Positions 36,424-45,678 of a stretch of 64,000 nt of DNA are shown in pieces. A model generated the notes under the pieces. It was not told where the DNA came from. It searched no databases and saw only the letters and a list, made by a program, of their open reading frames with translations. A program made the translations under genes and the position numbers. Each line of letters begins with the position of its first letter. Position 1 is the stretch's first letter. The stretch covers positions 118,101-182,100 of the forward strand of contig NZ_JAOOPY010000005.1 of assembly GCF_025486315.1 (NCBI RefSeq). Reading direction: 5' to 3'. The stretch comes from Variovorax sp. N23. GTDB lineage: Bacteria; Pseudomonadota; Gammaproteobacteria; Burkholderiales; Burkholderiaceae_C.

Positions 36424-37974
36424 ATGAACACCACCAAGCCCGTCCTGCGGCTGCGAGGCATCACCAAGCGCTTCGGCACGCTCACCGCCAACGACGCGAT
36501 CTCGCTCGACCTGCATGCGGGCGAGGTGCTGGCGCTGCTGGGCGAGAACGGCGCGGGCAAGTCGACGCTGATGTCGATCCTGTTCGGCCACTACACGGCC
36601 GACGAGGGCGACATCGAGGTCTTCGGCCAGCCGCTGCCACCGGGCAACCCGAAGGCCGCGCTGGCCGCGGGCATCGGCATGGTGCACCAGCATTTCACGC
36701 TGGCCGACAACCTCAGCGTGCTCGACAACGTGCTGATGGGCACCGAGCCGCTGTGGCGGCCGGTCTCGCGCCGCAGCGCCGCGCGCGCCCGACTGCTCGA
36801 AGTGGCGGAGCGCTTCGGCCTGCCGGTGCGGCCGGAGGCGCGCATCGGCGACCTGTCGGTCGGCGAGCGGCAGCGCGTGGAAATCGTCAAGGCGCTCTAC
36901 CGCGGCGCGCGCATCCTGATCCTCGACGAGCCGACCGCCGTGCTCACGCCGCAGGAGAGCGAGGCCCTGTTCGCCACGCTCGCGCAGATGGTGGCGCAGG
37001 GCCTGTCGATCATCTTCATCAGCCACAAGCTGGGCGAGGTGCTGCGCGTGTCGCAGCGCATCGCCGTGCTGCGGGGCGGCAAGCTGGTGGCCCAGGCACG
37101 CGCCGCCGACACCACCCAGGCCGAGCTGGCGCTGTGGATGGTCGGCCATGCGGTCGAGAAGACGGCGCGGCGACCGGCGCAGACGATCGGCGATCCGGTC
37201 TGCGTGCTCGACCATGTGTCGACCACGGGCAGCGGCCACGACCGGCTCGACGACGTCACGCTGACGCTGAAGGCGGGCGAGATCGTTGCCATCGCCGGCG
37301 TGTCCGGCAACGGCCAGGTGGCGCTGGCCGAGCTGCTCAGCGGCACGCGCAAGGACACGCACGGCACGGTCACGCTGATGGGCCGCGCGCTGCCGCCCTC
37401 GCCCGCCCGGCTGGTGCCGCGCGGCGTGGCGCGCATCCCCGAAGACCGCCATGCCGTGGGCGTGATCGGCGACCTGCCGGTGTGGGAGAACGCGGTGTCC
37501 GAACGCCTGCGCAGCCCCGCCTTCTCGCGCTGGAGCCCGCTCGGCCGCTGGGTGCGCCGTGCCGCGGCGCGTGCGCATGCGCTGCGCGTGGAGAAGGCCT
37601 ACGACGTGCGCGGCGCCGGCCTGCAATCGCCGGCCCGTTCGCTCTCCGGCGGCAACATGCAGAAGCTGATCCTGGGCCGTGCGCTGATGGCGCCCGAATC
37701 GTCCGACGGCCAGCGCAAGCCGCCGCGGCTGATCGTCGCGCACCAGCCGACCTGGGGCCTGGACATCGGTGCGGTCGCCTACGTGCAGCAGCAGCTGATC
37801 GCCGCGCGCGATGCAGGCGCCGCGGTGCTGATGATCTCCGACGACCTCGACGAGGTGCTGGCGCTCGGCGACCGCGTCGCCGTGATGCACGGCGGCCGGC
37901 TCGGCGAGCCACGCCCGGCCACCGCGTGGACGCGCGAAGCCATCGGCCTGGCGATGGCGGGGACGCACGCATGA
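36424..37974 (+). CDS. Nucleoside ABC transporter ATPase, two ATP domains
   Basis: The product is 516 aa with tandem ATPase domains, as in RbsA-like and BMP-type transporters. The first domain has Walker A GENGAGKST, the signature LSVGERQRVEI and Walker B ILILDEPTA. The second domain has a degenerate Walker A (GVSGNGQVALA) but keeps SLSGGNMQKLILGRAL. It powers import of the ligand captured by the upstream binding protein. The stop overlaps the first permease start. Confidence 0.93.
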   Translation: MNTTKPVLRLRGITKRFGTLTANDAISLDLHAGEVLALLGENGAGKSTLMSILFGHYTADEGDIEVFGQPLPPGNPKAALAAGIGMVHQHFTLADNLSVLDNVLMGTEPLWRPVSRRSAARARLLEVAERFGLPVRPEARIGDLSVGERQRVEIVKALYRGARILILDEPTAVLTPQESEALFATLAQMVAQGLSIIFISHKLGEVLRVSQRIAVLRGGKLVAQARAADTTQAELALWMVGHAVEKTARRPAQTIGDPVCVLDHVSTTGSGHDRLDDVTLTLKAGEIVAIAGVSGNGQVALAELLSGTRKDTHGTVTLMGRALPPSPARLVPRGVARIPEDRHAVGVIGDLPVWENAVSERLRSPAFSRWSPLGRWVRRAAARAHALRVEKAYDVRGAGLQSPARSLSGGNMQKLILGRALMAPESSDGQRKPPRLIVAHQPTWGLDIGAVAYVQQQLIAARDAGAAVLMISDDLDEVLALGDRVAVMHGGRLGEPRPATAWTREAIGLAMAGTHA

Positions 37975-39032
37975 GGCTCGAACGCCGCCATGAAACCTCG
38001 AGCGCCGCGCTGGTGCTCGCCCCCATCGGCGCGGTCGCGTTCACGCTCGCCATCAGCGCACTGCTGGTGCTGTGGGCCGGCGCGCCGGTGGGCCGCACCT
38101 ACGCGCTGCTGCTGCAGGGCGGCTTCGGCTCGGTGTTCGCGTGGAGCGAGACGCTCACGCGCGCCATCCCGCTGATCCTCACCGGCCTGGCCGCGACCGT
38201 CGCCTTCAAGGCGCGGCTCTTCAACATCGGCGCCGAGGGCCAGCTCTACGCCGGCGCGCTCGCCGCGGTGGCCGTGGGCGGCATGCACGGCGGCACCGGT
38301 TTCGAGGCGTCGCCGTGGCTGCTCTTCCCCCTGATGATGGGGGCCGCCGCGCTGGCTGGCGCGCTGATGCTGCTCGGGCCGGCGCTGATGAAGAACAGGC
38401 TGGGCGTCGACGAGGTGGTGACCACGCTGCTGATCAACTTCATCGTGCTGCTGGCGGTGTCGGCGCTGCTCGACGGCCCGATGAAGGACCCGAGCGCCAT
38501 GGGCTGGCCGCAGAGCGTGTCGCTACAGCCAGAGCTCGAACTGAGCAAGCTGATCCCGCAGACGCGCGTGCACACCGGGCTGCTCTGGGCCGTGTCGCTC
38601 GCGGTCATCGTGTGGGCGATCTTCAAGCACACGGTGCTGGGCTTCGACATCCGCGCGGTCGGTGCGAACGCGCGCGCCGCCGCCTTCGCGGGCGTACCGG
38701 TCACGCGCACGGTCGTGATGGTCGCGCTGCTCTCGGGCGCGCTGGCCGGGCTGGCCGGCGCCATCGAGGTGGCGGGCCGCACCAGCTATGTCACGCTCGA
38801 CATGTCGCCGGGCTATGGCTACACGGGCATCGTGATCGCGATGCTGGCCGGGCTGCATCCGCTGGGCGTGATCGCCGCCGGCGTTTTCGTCGCCGGCGTG
38901 CTGGTCGGCGCCGACACCATGAGCCGCGCGGTGGGCGTGCCGACCTACATCGCCGACGTGATCGTCGCGGCCTCGCTGATCGCGGTGCTGATGGCGACGC
39001 TGCTGACGCAATACAAGGTCCGGCGCAGATGA
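37971..39032 (+). CDS. Nucleoside ABC transporter permease 1
   Basis: The product is 353 aa with about eight to ten membrane helices, starting MRLERRHETSSAALVLAPIG. The cytoplasmic EAA-like region is VGANARAAAFAGVPVTRTVV. It belongs to the branched-chain/ribose-type permease family (BPD_transp_2). It overlaps the ATPase stop and the start of the second permease by four bases each, so the three membrane-complex genes are translationally coupled. Confidence 0.92.
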   Translation: MRLERRHETSSAALVLAPIGAVAFTLAISALLVLWAGAPVGRTYALLLQGGFGSVFAWSETLTRAIPLILTGLAATVAFKARLFNIGAEGQLYAGALAAVAVGGMHGGTGFEASPWLLFPLMMGAAALAGALMLLGPALMKNRLGVDEVVTTLLINFIVLLAVSALLDGPMKDPSAMGWPQSVSLQPELELSKLIPQTRVHTGLLWAVSLAVIVWAIFKHTVLGFDIRAVGANARAAAFAGVPVTRTVVMVALLSGALAGLAGAIEVAGRTSYVTLDMSPGYGYTGIVIAMLAGLHPLGVIAAGVFVAGVLVGADTMSRAVGVPTYIADVIVAASLIAVLMATLLTQYKVRRR

Positions 39033-39952
39033 GCGACCTGCTCGACATCCTCTCCAACGCGTCCTTCTGGGTCGCCACGCTGCGCATCGCCACACCGCTG
39101 ATCTTCGGCACGCTGGGCGTGCTGCTGTGCGAACGCGCGGGCGTGCTCAATCTGGGCATCGAGGGGATCATGGTCGCGGGCGCCTTCGCCGGCTGGCTGG
39201 CGGTGTATGCCGGCGCGCCGCTGTGGGTCGGCGTCGGCGTGGCCGCGCTCACCGGCATGGCGTTCGGGCTGCTGCATGCATTTCTCACGGTCGGGCTCGC
39301 GCTGTCGCAGCACGTCTCGGGGCTGGGCATCACGCTGCTGGCGACGGCGCTCAGCTACTACGGCTACCGCGTGAGCTTCCCCAAGGTGAACACGCCGCCG
39401 ACGATCACGCCCTTCGCGCCGATGGAGTGGTTGTCCATCCCGGTGCTGGGTGCGCAGACGCCGCTCACGCTGCTGGCGCTAGCTCTGGTGCCGCTGGTGG
39501 CGTGGGTGCTCTATCGCACGCCGGTCGGGCTGGCGGTGCGCATGGTCGGCGAGAACCCGCAGGCGGCCGAGGGCCAGGGCGTGTCGGTCGCGGCCACGCG
39601 CACTGGCGCCATCGTCGCGGGGTCGGCGCTGATGGGCGTGGCGGGGTCCTTCCTCACCTTATCGGCCTTCAATGCGTTTTTCTTCAACATGGTCAACGGC
39701 CGCGGCTGGATCTGCGTGGCGCTGGTCGTGTTCGCCTCGTGGCGGCCGGGCAAGGCGCTGCTGGGCGCCCTGCTCTTCGCCTTCTTCGACGCGTTGCAGC
39801 TGCGGCTGCAGCAATCGGGCGACGCGGTGCTGCCCTACCAGCTCTACCTGATGCTGCCGTACCTGCTGTCGATCCTGGCGCTGGTGCTGGTGGCGCGCAA
39901 GGCCAGCTACCCCCAAGCCCTGATGAAGCCGTACCGCAAGGGCGAGCGCTGA
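39029..39952 (+). CDS. Nucleoside ABC transporter permease 2
   Basis: The product is 307 aa. The permease signature is CERAGVLNLGIEGIMVAGAF near the N-terminus, and the coupling region is MVGENPQAAEGQGVSVAATR. About eight hydrophobic segments follow the BPD_transp_2 plan. It forms the heterodimeric channel with permease 1. It is the last gene of the operon. Confidence 0.92.
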   Translation: MSDLLDILSNASFWVATLRIATPLIFGTLGVLLCERAGVLNLGIEGIMVAGAFAGWLAVYAGAPLWVGVGVAALTGMAFGLLHAFLTVGLALSQHVSGLGITLLATALSYYGYRVSFPKVNTPPTITPFAPMEWLSIPVLGAQTPLTLLALALVPLVAWVLYRTPVGLAVRMVGENPQAAEGQGVSVAATRTGAIVAGSALMGVAGSFLTLSAFNAFFFNMVNGRGWICVALVVFASWRPGKALLGALLFAFFDALQLRLQQSGDAVLPYQLYLMLPYLLSILALVLVARKASYPQALMKPYRKGER

Positions 39953-39976
39953 GCCCTGCCTCGGTGCGGCTCAGCG
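39947..39976 (+). terminator. Hairpin at the end of the transporter operon
   Basis: A perfect 9-bp stem (CGCTGAGCC at 39947-39955, GGCTCAGCG at 39968-39976) overlaps the permease stop codon. It lacks a T tract, so it may aid Rho-dependent ending or protect the mRNA 3' end rather than terminate alone. Confidence 0.4.
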
Positions 39977-40103
39977 TCGCCAGCGCGGAAAAAAGCACGA
40001 TCCGTCCCCGGCAGCGGTCGGCGAAACACGGTAAACAAACGTTGATCACCGGTTAAACGACTGTTCCCCCGCGCGCCCGAGGCGCGCACGCCCGATCGAC
40101 CCG

Positions 40104-43100
40104 ATGGAATCCGCGCCCGAGAATCCCCAGCCCCTTGCCACGCCCGTGCTCTGGCTCGGCGCCTGGTGGCCGCGCCTTCGCCCCTGGCTGCTGGCCGCCG
40201 CAGGCCTGGCGTTGTTCGCGCTGATGGCCAAGGCGCTGCACGGCTTCCTCGACGAGGTGCGCTACGACGCGGTGATGAAAGCGGTGTCGGCCACGCCGGA
40301 CCTGAACATCGCGCTGGCCGTGGCGGCGACGGCGCTGAGCTACCTGATCCTGGCCGGCTACGACTTCTCGGCGCTGGTCTACGCCCACGCCAAGGTGCCG
40401 CGCCCGACGGTATTCGTCACGTCCTTCGTGGCCTATGCGCTGTCCAACACCATCGGCCTGGGGCCGCTCACCGGCGGCGCCATCCGCACGCGGATCTACA
40501 CCGCCGCCGGGCTGACGCCGCATCAGATCGCCCAGGTCATCGTCTTCAACCTGATCGCCTTCGGCCTGGGCATCACGGCCTTCGGCGCGCTCGGGCTGCT
40601 GTGGGGCGCCCGCGAGGTCGCGCCGCTGCTGCATGTGCCGGCCGTGCTGCTGCAGGCCGCGGCCGCCGCGTCGCTGGTCGGGCTGGGCGCGTTCCTGTGG
40701 CTATGCGCGCGGCGACGCGTGCTGAGCATCGGCCCGCGCTGGACACTGCGGCTGCCGACAACGCAGCTGGCGCTGCGCCAGCTGCTGATCTCGGCGGTCG
40801 AGCTGGGCACCTCGGCCGCGGCGCTGTGGTTCCTGCTGCCGCAGGGCCAGATTCCGCTGCCGACCTTCGTCGTCTTCTACGCCATCGCGATCGCCGCGGG
40901 CATCGTGAGCCATGTGCCGGGCGGCGTCGGCGTGTTCGAGGCGGTGATGCTGCTGGCCACCCAGTCGCACGTCGGCACCGACGCGATGCTCGGCGCGCTG
41001 CTGCTCAACCGCGGCATCTACTACGTGCTGCCGCTGGTGGTCGCGACCGGCATGGTCGTCACCTACGAGCTGCGTTCGGGCGTGGCCGCCCCCATCGCGC
41101 GCGCCGCGGTGCGCCTGAGCCCCCGCCTGCTGGCTGCGCTGGCGCTGGTGGCGGGCATCTGGCTGCTGGTGTCGGGCGTCACGCCGCTGACCACGGACGC
41201 CAAGGACCTGCTGGCCACGCTGCACGTGCCGCTGCCGCTGATCGAGGCCTCGCACTTTCTCGGCAGCATCGCCGGGCTGGGCTTCGTGCTGGTCGCGCGC
41301 GGCCTGTTCCACCGGCTCGATGCCGCCTGGTGGGCCGCGATCGTGCTGTCCGTGATTTCCGCGGTGCTGGCCCTGCCCAAGGGCATCGCGCTGAACGAGG
41401 CCGCGCTGCTGTCAACGCTGGCCGTGCTGCTGCTGATGTCGCGGCGCCAGTTCGACCGGCCGTCCTCGCTGTTCGCCCAGCGCATGGAGCCCGGCTGGCT
41501 GATCACGCTGGCCGGCGTGCTGATCGCCTGCACCTGGCTGCTGGTCTTCGCCTACCAGGAGGTGCGCTACACCAACCGCCTGTGGTGGCAGTTCGAGCTC
41601 GACGCCGAGGCGCCGCGCTCGCTGCGCGCGCTGCTGGCGGTGGAACTCGCGGCGCTGGCCTTCGGCCTGTGGCAGCTGCTGCGGCCGACCGCCGCGCCGC
41701 TCGCGCGCCCCACCGCCGCCGAGCTCGACCGGGCCGCCGCCATCGTGCGCGCCAGTTCCTTCTCGGAAGGCTGCTATGCGCTCACGGGCGACAAGCACCT
41801 GCTGTTCTCGCCCTCGGGCCACAGCTTTCTCATGTTCGGCCGGCAGGGGCGCTCGTGGATCTCGCTCTTCGGCCCCATCGGCGACCGGCGCGAGTGGGCC
41901 GACCTGGTGTGGCGCTTCGTCGAACTCGCGAGCTCCAACGGCGGCCGGCCGGCCTTCTACCAGGTGCGGCCATCGAGCCTGCCGCTCTACCTCGACTGCG
42001 GCCTGCATGCCTTCAAGCTCGGCGAATATGCGCAGATCGAACTGCAGGACTTCAACCTCAAGGGCGCCAAGCGCGCCAACCTGCGTTCGGGCATGAACCG
42101 CGGCGAGCGCGAAGGGCTGGTGTTCGACGTGCTCGCCCCGGCGCAGGTCGATGCCGTGATGGGCGAACTGCGCGCCGTGTCAGACGCCTGGCTCGAGCGC
42201 CAGTCCGCGCGCGAGAAGGGCTTCTCGGTCGGCCGCTTCGACGAGGACTACCTGCGTCGCCTGCCGGTCGCCGTGGTGCGGCGCGAGGGCCGCGTGATCG
42301 CCTTCGCCAGCCTGCAAACGACCGAGACCGCCGAGGACGCCGGTGTCGACCTGATGCGCTACGCGCCCGACGCGCCGCCCGGCACCATGGACTACCTCTT
42401 CGCCAAGATCCTGCTGCACATGCAGGAGCGCGGCTATCGCAGCTTCGGCCTGGGCATGTCGCCGATGGCCGGCATGGCCACGCGCCCGCGCGCGCCGCGC
42501 TGGCAGCGGCTGGGCCGGCTGCTCTTCCAGTACGGCGAGCGCTTCTACAGCTTCCGCGGCCTGTACAACTACAAGGACAAGTTCGAGCCGACCTGGGAAG
42601 CGCGCTACCTCACCGCGCCGGGCGGCATCTCGCCGCTGCTGGTGCTGGCCGACGTGGCGGCGCTGATCGGCGACGGCGGCCCCTCCGACGACGAACCGAG
42701 GTTCTCGATGAAGAAACCATTCAGGAAGCACGGCGTGCGCGAGCTCTGCATGCTGGCGATCTGCAGCATCGCGCTGCTCGTGCCGGCCCTCGGCCGCGCA
42801 CAGGCCCAGCCGCTCGCCGCGCCGTCGGCCGCCACCGTGTCGCACGGCCAGTTCGACAACATCCTGCTGCTGCGCCCGGCCGGCACGGTGCAGCAGTTCG
42901 TGATGCTGTTCACCGGCGGCGAAGCCCCCGCGCCGGGCGACCGGCAACTGGCCGACACCATGGTCGCGCGCGGCGCCATGGTGGCGCTGGTGCCGCTCGA
43001 TCCGTTCTACCGCCGGCTCATGGCCGACAGCCAGGTGTCGAAGTGCGTCTACGCCGGCGGCTCGGTCGACAACTTCGCGCGCCACTTCCAGGCGCTGGAC

Positions 43101-44150
43101 CGGATGCAGACCTACATCGAGCCGATCCTGGTCGGCACGGGCGCGGCCGCGGCCTTTCCGTATGTGCTGCTCGCCCAGTCGCCGGCCGACAACTTCACCG
43201 GCGCCCTATCGGTCGGCTTCTGTCCGCGCATGAGCCTGCCGATGCCGCTGTGCACCGCCAATGAATTCAAGTTCCACACCGCCGCCGACAAGGGCATCGA
43301 GTTCCAGCCGGCCGCGCGCCTGGTGGCGCCCTGGAGCGCGACACCGCCCGCGCCCCCCCCCGCCTGCCCGGCCACGTCGCAGGCCGCCTCCCCGGCCGCC
43401 TTCGTCAAGGCCGTGCCCGGCGCGACCTGGGTCGTCCCTTCGGCCGCAACGCCGGCCGGTGCAGTGCCCGCCGAGTTCGTCGCGGCCTACGAGCAGCTCG
43501 CGTCAAAGCGCGCCGCCATCGGGGCGCCGCCTACCCAGCTGTCCGACCTGCCGGTGGTCGAGGTGCCGGCCAAGACGCCCGGCAAGCGCTTTGCGGTGCT
43601 GATCTCGGGCGACGGCGGCTGGGCCTCCATCGACAAGGCGCTGGCCGCGGCGCTCGCGAAGGACGGCGTGCCGGTGGTCGGCGTCGATTCGCTGCGCTAC
43701 TTCTGGAAGGCCCGCACACCCGAAGGCCTGACCGAGGACATGGACCGCGTGATCCGCTACTACGCCGCGCGCTGGCAGCGCAGCGAGGTGCTCTTCATCG
43801 GCTTCAGCCAGGGCGCCGACGTGCTGCCCTTCGTCTACAACCGGCTGCCGCAGCGCACGAAGGACAGCATCAGGCTCAACGTGCTGCTGGCGCCCGGCCA
43901 GAAGGCGGCCTTCGAGTTCCACGTGGCCAACTGGCTGGGCAAGAGCGGCGACAAGCCGATCCTCCCGGAAGCCGTCAAGCTCAAGGCCGCCAACACCGTG
44001 TGCTTCTACGGCACCGACGAGAAGGCCGAGGCGCTGTGCCCGCTGCTCGACGCGTCGCAAACCCGCACCGTCGCTCTGCCGGGCGGCCATCACCTGGGCG
44101 GCGACTACGACGCGCTGGCCGCGCAGGTGCTGGGCTTCCTGCCGCGGTAG
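40104..44150 (+). CDS. Fused MprF/LpiA synthase and AcvB/VirJ hydrolase
   Basis: One uninterrupted frame encodes 1348 aa. Residues 1-868 are a full MprF: about 14 membrane helices with the family motif VSHVPGGVGVFE, then the cytosolic DUF2156 synthase domain (SEGCYALTGDKHLLFSPSG, SFGLGMSPMAGM, GLYNYKDKFEPTWEARYL). This domain transfers Lys to phosphatidylglycerol. Residues 869-1348 start with a signal peptide (MKKPFRKHGVRELCMLAICS, ending ALGRAQA). They form an AcvB/VirJ domain with VLISGDGGW and nucleophile GFSQGADV, which in Agrobacterium hydrolyses lysyl-PG in the periplasm. These are separate genes elsewhere. GAGG lies 8 bases before the internal ATG at 42708, so a separate second product is possible. 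Confidence 0.85.
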   Translation: MESAPENPQPLATPVLWLGAWWPRLRPWLLAAAGLALFALMAKALHGFLDEVRYDAVMKAVSATPDLNIALAVAATALSYLILAGYDFSALVYAHAKVPRPTVFVTSFVAYALSNTIGLGPLTGGAIRTRIYTAAGLTPHQIAQVIVFNLIAFGLGITAFGALGLLWGAREVAPLLHVPAVLLQAAAAASLVGLGAFLWLCARRRVLSIGPRWTLRLPTTQLALRQLLISAVELGTSAAALWFLLPQGQIPLPTFVVFYAIAIAAGIVSHVPGGVGVFEAVMLLATQSHVGTDAMLGALLLNRGIYYVLPLVVATGMVVTYELRSGVAAPIARAAVRLSPRLLAALALVAGIWLLVSGVTPLTTDAKDLLATLHVPLPLIEASHFLGSIAGLGFVLVARGLFHRLDAAWWAAIVLSVISAVLALPKGIALNEAALLSTLAVLLLMSRRQFDRPSSLFAQRMEPGWLITLAGVLIACTWLLVFAYQEVRYTNRLWWQFELDAEAPRSLRALLAVELAALAFGLWQLLRPTAAPLARPTAAELDRAAAIVRASSFSEGCYALTGDKHLLFSPSGHSFLMFGRQGRSWISLFGPIGDRREWADLVWRFVELASSNGGRPAFYQVRPSSLPLYLDCGLHAFKLGEYAQIELQDFNLKGAKRANLRSGMNRGEREGLVFDVLAPAQVDAVMGELRAVSDAWLERQSAREKGFSVGRFDEDYLRRLPVAVVRREGRVIAFASLQTTETAEDAGVDLMRYAPDAPPGTMDYLFAKILLHMQERGYRSFGLGMSPMAGMATRPRAPRWQRLGRLLFQYGERFYSFRGLYNYKDKFEPTWEARYLTAPGGISPLLVLADVAALIGDGGPSDDEPRFSMKKPFRKHGVRELCMLAICSIALLVPALGRAQAQPLAAPSAATVSHGQFDNILLLRPAGTVQQFVMLFTGGEAPAPGDRQLADTMVARGAMVALVPLDPFYRRLMADSQVSKCVYAGGSVDNFARHFQALDRMQTYIEPILVGTGAAAAFPYVLLAQSPADNFTGALSVGFCPRMSLPMPLCTANEFKFHTAADKGIEFQPAARLVAPWSATPPAPPPACPATSQAASPAAFVKAVPGATWVVPSAATPAGAVPAEFVAAYEQLASKRAAIGAPPTQLSDLPVVEVPAKTPGKRFAVLISGDGGWASIDKALAAALAKDGVPVVGVDSLRYFWKARTPEGLTEDMDRVIRYYAARWQRSEVLFIGFSQGADVLPFVYNRLPQRTKDSIRLNVLLAPGQKAAFEFHVANWLGKSGDKPILPEAVKLKAANTVCFYGTDEKAEALCPLLDASQTRTVALPGGHHLGGDYDALAAQVLGFLPR
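42708..44150 (+). CDS. Possible internal start: AcvB/VirJ-like protein
   Basis: An in-frame ATG at 42708, with GAGG eight bases before it, begins a basic, hydrophobic signal sequence. The 480-aa product would match the AcvB size. If used, the hydrolase is made independently and exported. If not, the signal sequence acts as an internal membrane helix of the fusion and may be cleaved. Sequence alone cannot decide. Confidence 0.5.
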   Translation: MKKPFRKHGVRELCMLAICSIALLVPALGRAQAQPLAAPSAATVSHGQFDNILLLRPAGTVQQFVMLFTGGEAPAPGDRQLADTMVARGAMVALVPLDPFYRRLMADSQVSKCVYAGGSVDNFARHFQALDRMQTYIEPILVGTGAAAAFPYVLLAQSPADNFTGALSVGFCPRMSLPMPLCTANEFKFHTAADKGIEFQPAARLVAPWSATPPAPPPACPATSQAASPAAFVKAVPGATWVVPSAATPAGAVPAEFVAAYEQLASKRAAIGAPPTQLSDLPVVEVPAKTPGKRFAVLISGDGGWASIDKALAAALAKDGVPVVGVDSLRYFWKARTPEGLTEDMDRVIRYYAARWQRSEVLFIGFSQGADVLPFVYNRLPQRTKDSIRLNVLLAPGQKAAFEFHVANWLGKSGDKPILPEAVKLKAANTVCFYGTDEKAEALCPLLDASQTRTVALPGGHHLGGDYDALAAQVLGFLPR

Positions 44151-44563
44151 GCAACGCAGCCGTGGGGCGGCGCTGCGGCGCCGGCGTCGTCTTCGTCGTC
44201 CTCTTCATCCGCGTCCGCCAGCTCGATGCGCACATCCAGCGGGCCGCGCGCGCCGAAGGCATCGACCCCGGTGTCGATGCGGCCCAGCACATGGAAGCCG
44301 CCGCTGAGCGCCTGGCCGTCCTGTGCGTGGAGGATGGCGAGGTCGGGGCCGCCCGACCAGCAGACGATGTCGCCGACCTCGTAGCCTTGCGTGCGCTGTT
44401 CCGCCGGCGGCATCGCGCCCGGCAGCGGGCCGAACTTCTCGCGGCCGAACAGGCCGTGCAGCGTGATCGCGAGCGGCAGCATGGCCGCGAAGGCATGCGC
44501 CGCGTCGCTGTCGGCCAGGGTCGCGGGAACGACCCGGCCATCGAGCGTCAGATGAATCTTCAT
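44105..44563 (-). CDS. Cyclophilin-like fold protein
   Basis: The product is 152 aa. The cyclophilin-like family features are MKIHLTLDGRVVPATLADSD, HGLFGREKFGPLP, GYEVGDIVCWSGGPDLAILH and LGRIDTGVDAF. This family has the cyclophilin fold but lacks a proven isomerase role. A short acidic patch (DADEEDDEDDAG) and a basic tail end the protein. Its 3' end overlaps the convergent fusion gene by 46 bases. Confidence 0.75.
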   Translation of the reverse strand: MKIHLTLDGRVVPATLADSDAAHAFAAMLPLAITLHGLFGREKFGPLPGAMPPAEQRTQGYEVGDIVCWSGGPDLAILHAQDGQALSGGFHVLGRIDTGVDAFGARGPLDVRIELADADEEDDEDDAGAAAPPHGCVAYRGRKPSTCAASAS

Positions 44564-44602
44564 GGTGGACCTCGTTCGATGATGGGCGGTGGGTGGGGGC
44601 CG

Positions 44603-45562
44603 TCAGCGGCCCAGCTGCATCTCGCGCAATCGCTTCACGTCGCGTGCCGGCGGCAGGCCGAAGAAGCGGCTGTACTCGCGGTTGAACTGCGACTGGCTCT
44701 CGTAGCCCACGCGGTGCCCCGCGGTGGCCGCATCGAGGTGTTCGGCGATCATGAGGCGGCGCGACTCCTGCAGCCGCAGCTGCTTCTGGAACTGCAGCGG
44801 GCTCATCGACGTCACCGCCTTGAAGTGCTGGTGCAGCGACGACACGCTCATGTGGATCGCGTCGGCCACATCGTCGATGCGCAGCGGCTCGCGAAAGCGC
44901 TGCGACAGCAGGCCGATGGCCTGCGCGATGCGCTGGCTGTGGCTGTCGACCGCGGCCATCTGCGCGAGCCGCCAGCCGTCGGGCGAACGCATCAGGCGGT
45001 AGAGGATCTCGCGCGTGATCAGCGGGGCGAGCGCGGGCACGTCCTGCGGCGTGTCGAGCAGCTTGACCAGGCGCAGCACCGGGTCGAGCAGCGTGGTCGA
45101 CAGCTCGCCGGTGAAGATGCCGCGCTCCGGCGCACTGGGGGGCGACGTGTCGCCCAGGCCGAACTCGAGTGCCAGGGCCGCGATGTCCTTCACGTCGAAG
45201 ACAAGGCGCAGGCCGAGGTACGGCGACTCCGGCGAAGCGTCGATCACCTGCCCCGAGACCGGCAGGTTCTGCGACGCCACGAGATAACGGCTGCCGTCGT
45301 AGATGTAGACCTCGTTGCCCAGCAGCACGCGCTTGCTGCCCTGCGCCAGCACGCAGAAGGCCGGCTCGTACATGGCGTGCACCGGGTGCTGCATCTGCGA
45401 GAACCGCGCCAGCGCGAGCCGCGCAATGGCGGTCTCGTGCGAACCGTCCACCCGCGTCAGGCGGTCGATGGTCGCGGCCAACTCGGCTCGCATCACCGTG
45501 ACCTGCATCTGGTCTTCGACGGGACGCTCGGCGCGCAGTGATGGGTGGGTGGATGTCAGCAT
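44603..45562 (-). CDS. AraC-family transcriptional regulator
   Basis: The product is 319 aa from the ATG at 45562. An AraC_N sensor domain (PF06719 type) has CVLAQGSKRVLLGNEVYIYD and YLVASQNLPVSGQVIDASPE. Two helix-turn-helix motifs follow (IDDVADAIHMSVSSLHQHFK and AATAGHRVGYESQSQFNREY), then FFGLPPARD. The ligand and target are unknown. It is 40 bases from the cyclophilin-like gene in the same direction, so the two may be co-transcribed. An internal ATG at residue 19 is a second start option. Confidence 0.88.
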   Translation of the reverse strand: MLTSTHPSLRAERPVEDQMQVTVMRAELAATIDRLTRVDGSHETAIARLALARFSQMQHPVHAMYEPAFCVLAQGSKRVLLGNEVYIYDGSRYLVASQNLPVSGQVIDASPESPYLGLRLVFDVKDIAALALEFGLGDTSPPSAPERGIFTGELSTTLLDPVLRLVKLLDTPQDVPALAPLITREILYRLMRSPDGWRLAQMAAVDSHSQRIAQAIGLLSQRFREPLRIDDVADAIHMSVSSLHQHFKAVTSMSPLQFQKQLRLQESRRLMIAEHLDAATAGHRVGYESQSQFNREYSRFFGLPPARDVKRLREMQLGR

Positions 45563-45678
45563 GGACCGAAGCTTAGGGGGCGCGTCGGCACTTGTCTCTA
45601 GCGCGGCGCGTTCGGCGGACCATCGTGCAAACATCGGCAACGATCCTGCAAACGCCGATGGCACGACAATGGCCCGGC

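Noticed and set aside
36418..37968. Long minus-strand frame opposite the ABC ATPase gene
   Set aside because: It mirrors a gene with all ABC motifs and shows only codon-bias composition.
40166..43264. 1032-codon second frame over the MprF/VirJ gene
   Set aside because: It is extremely Arg/Ala/Gly-rich and has no motifs, unlike the overprinted frame at 4614-5717.
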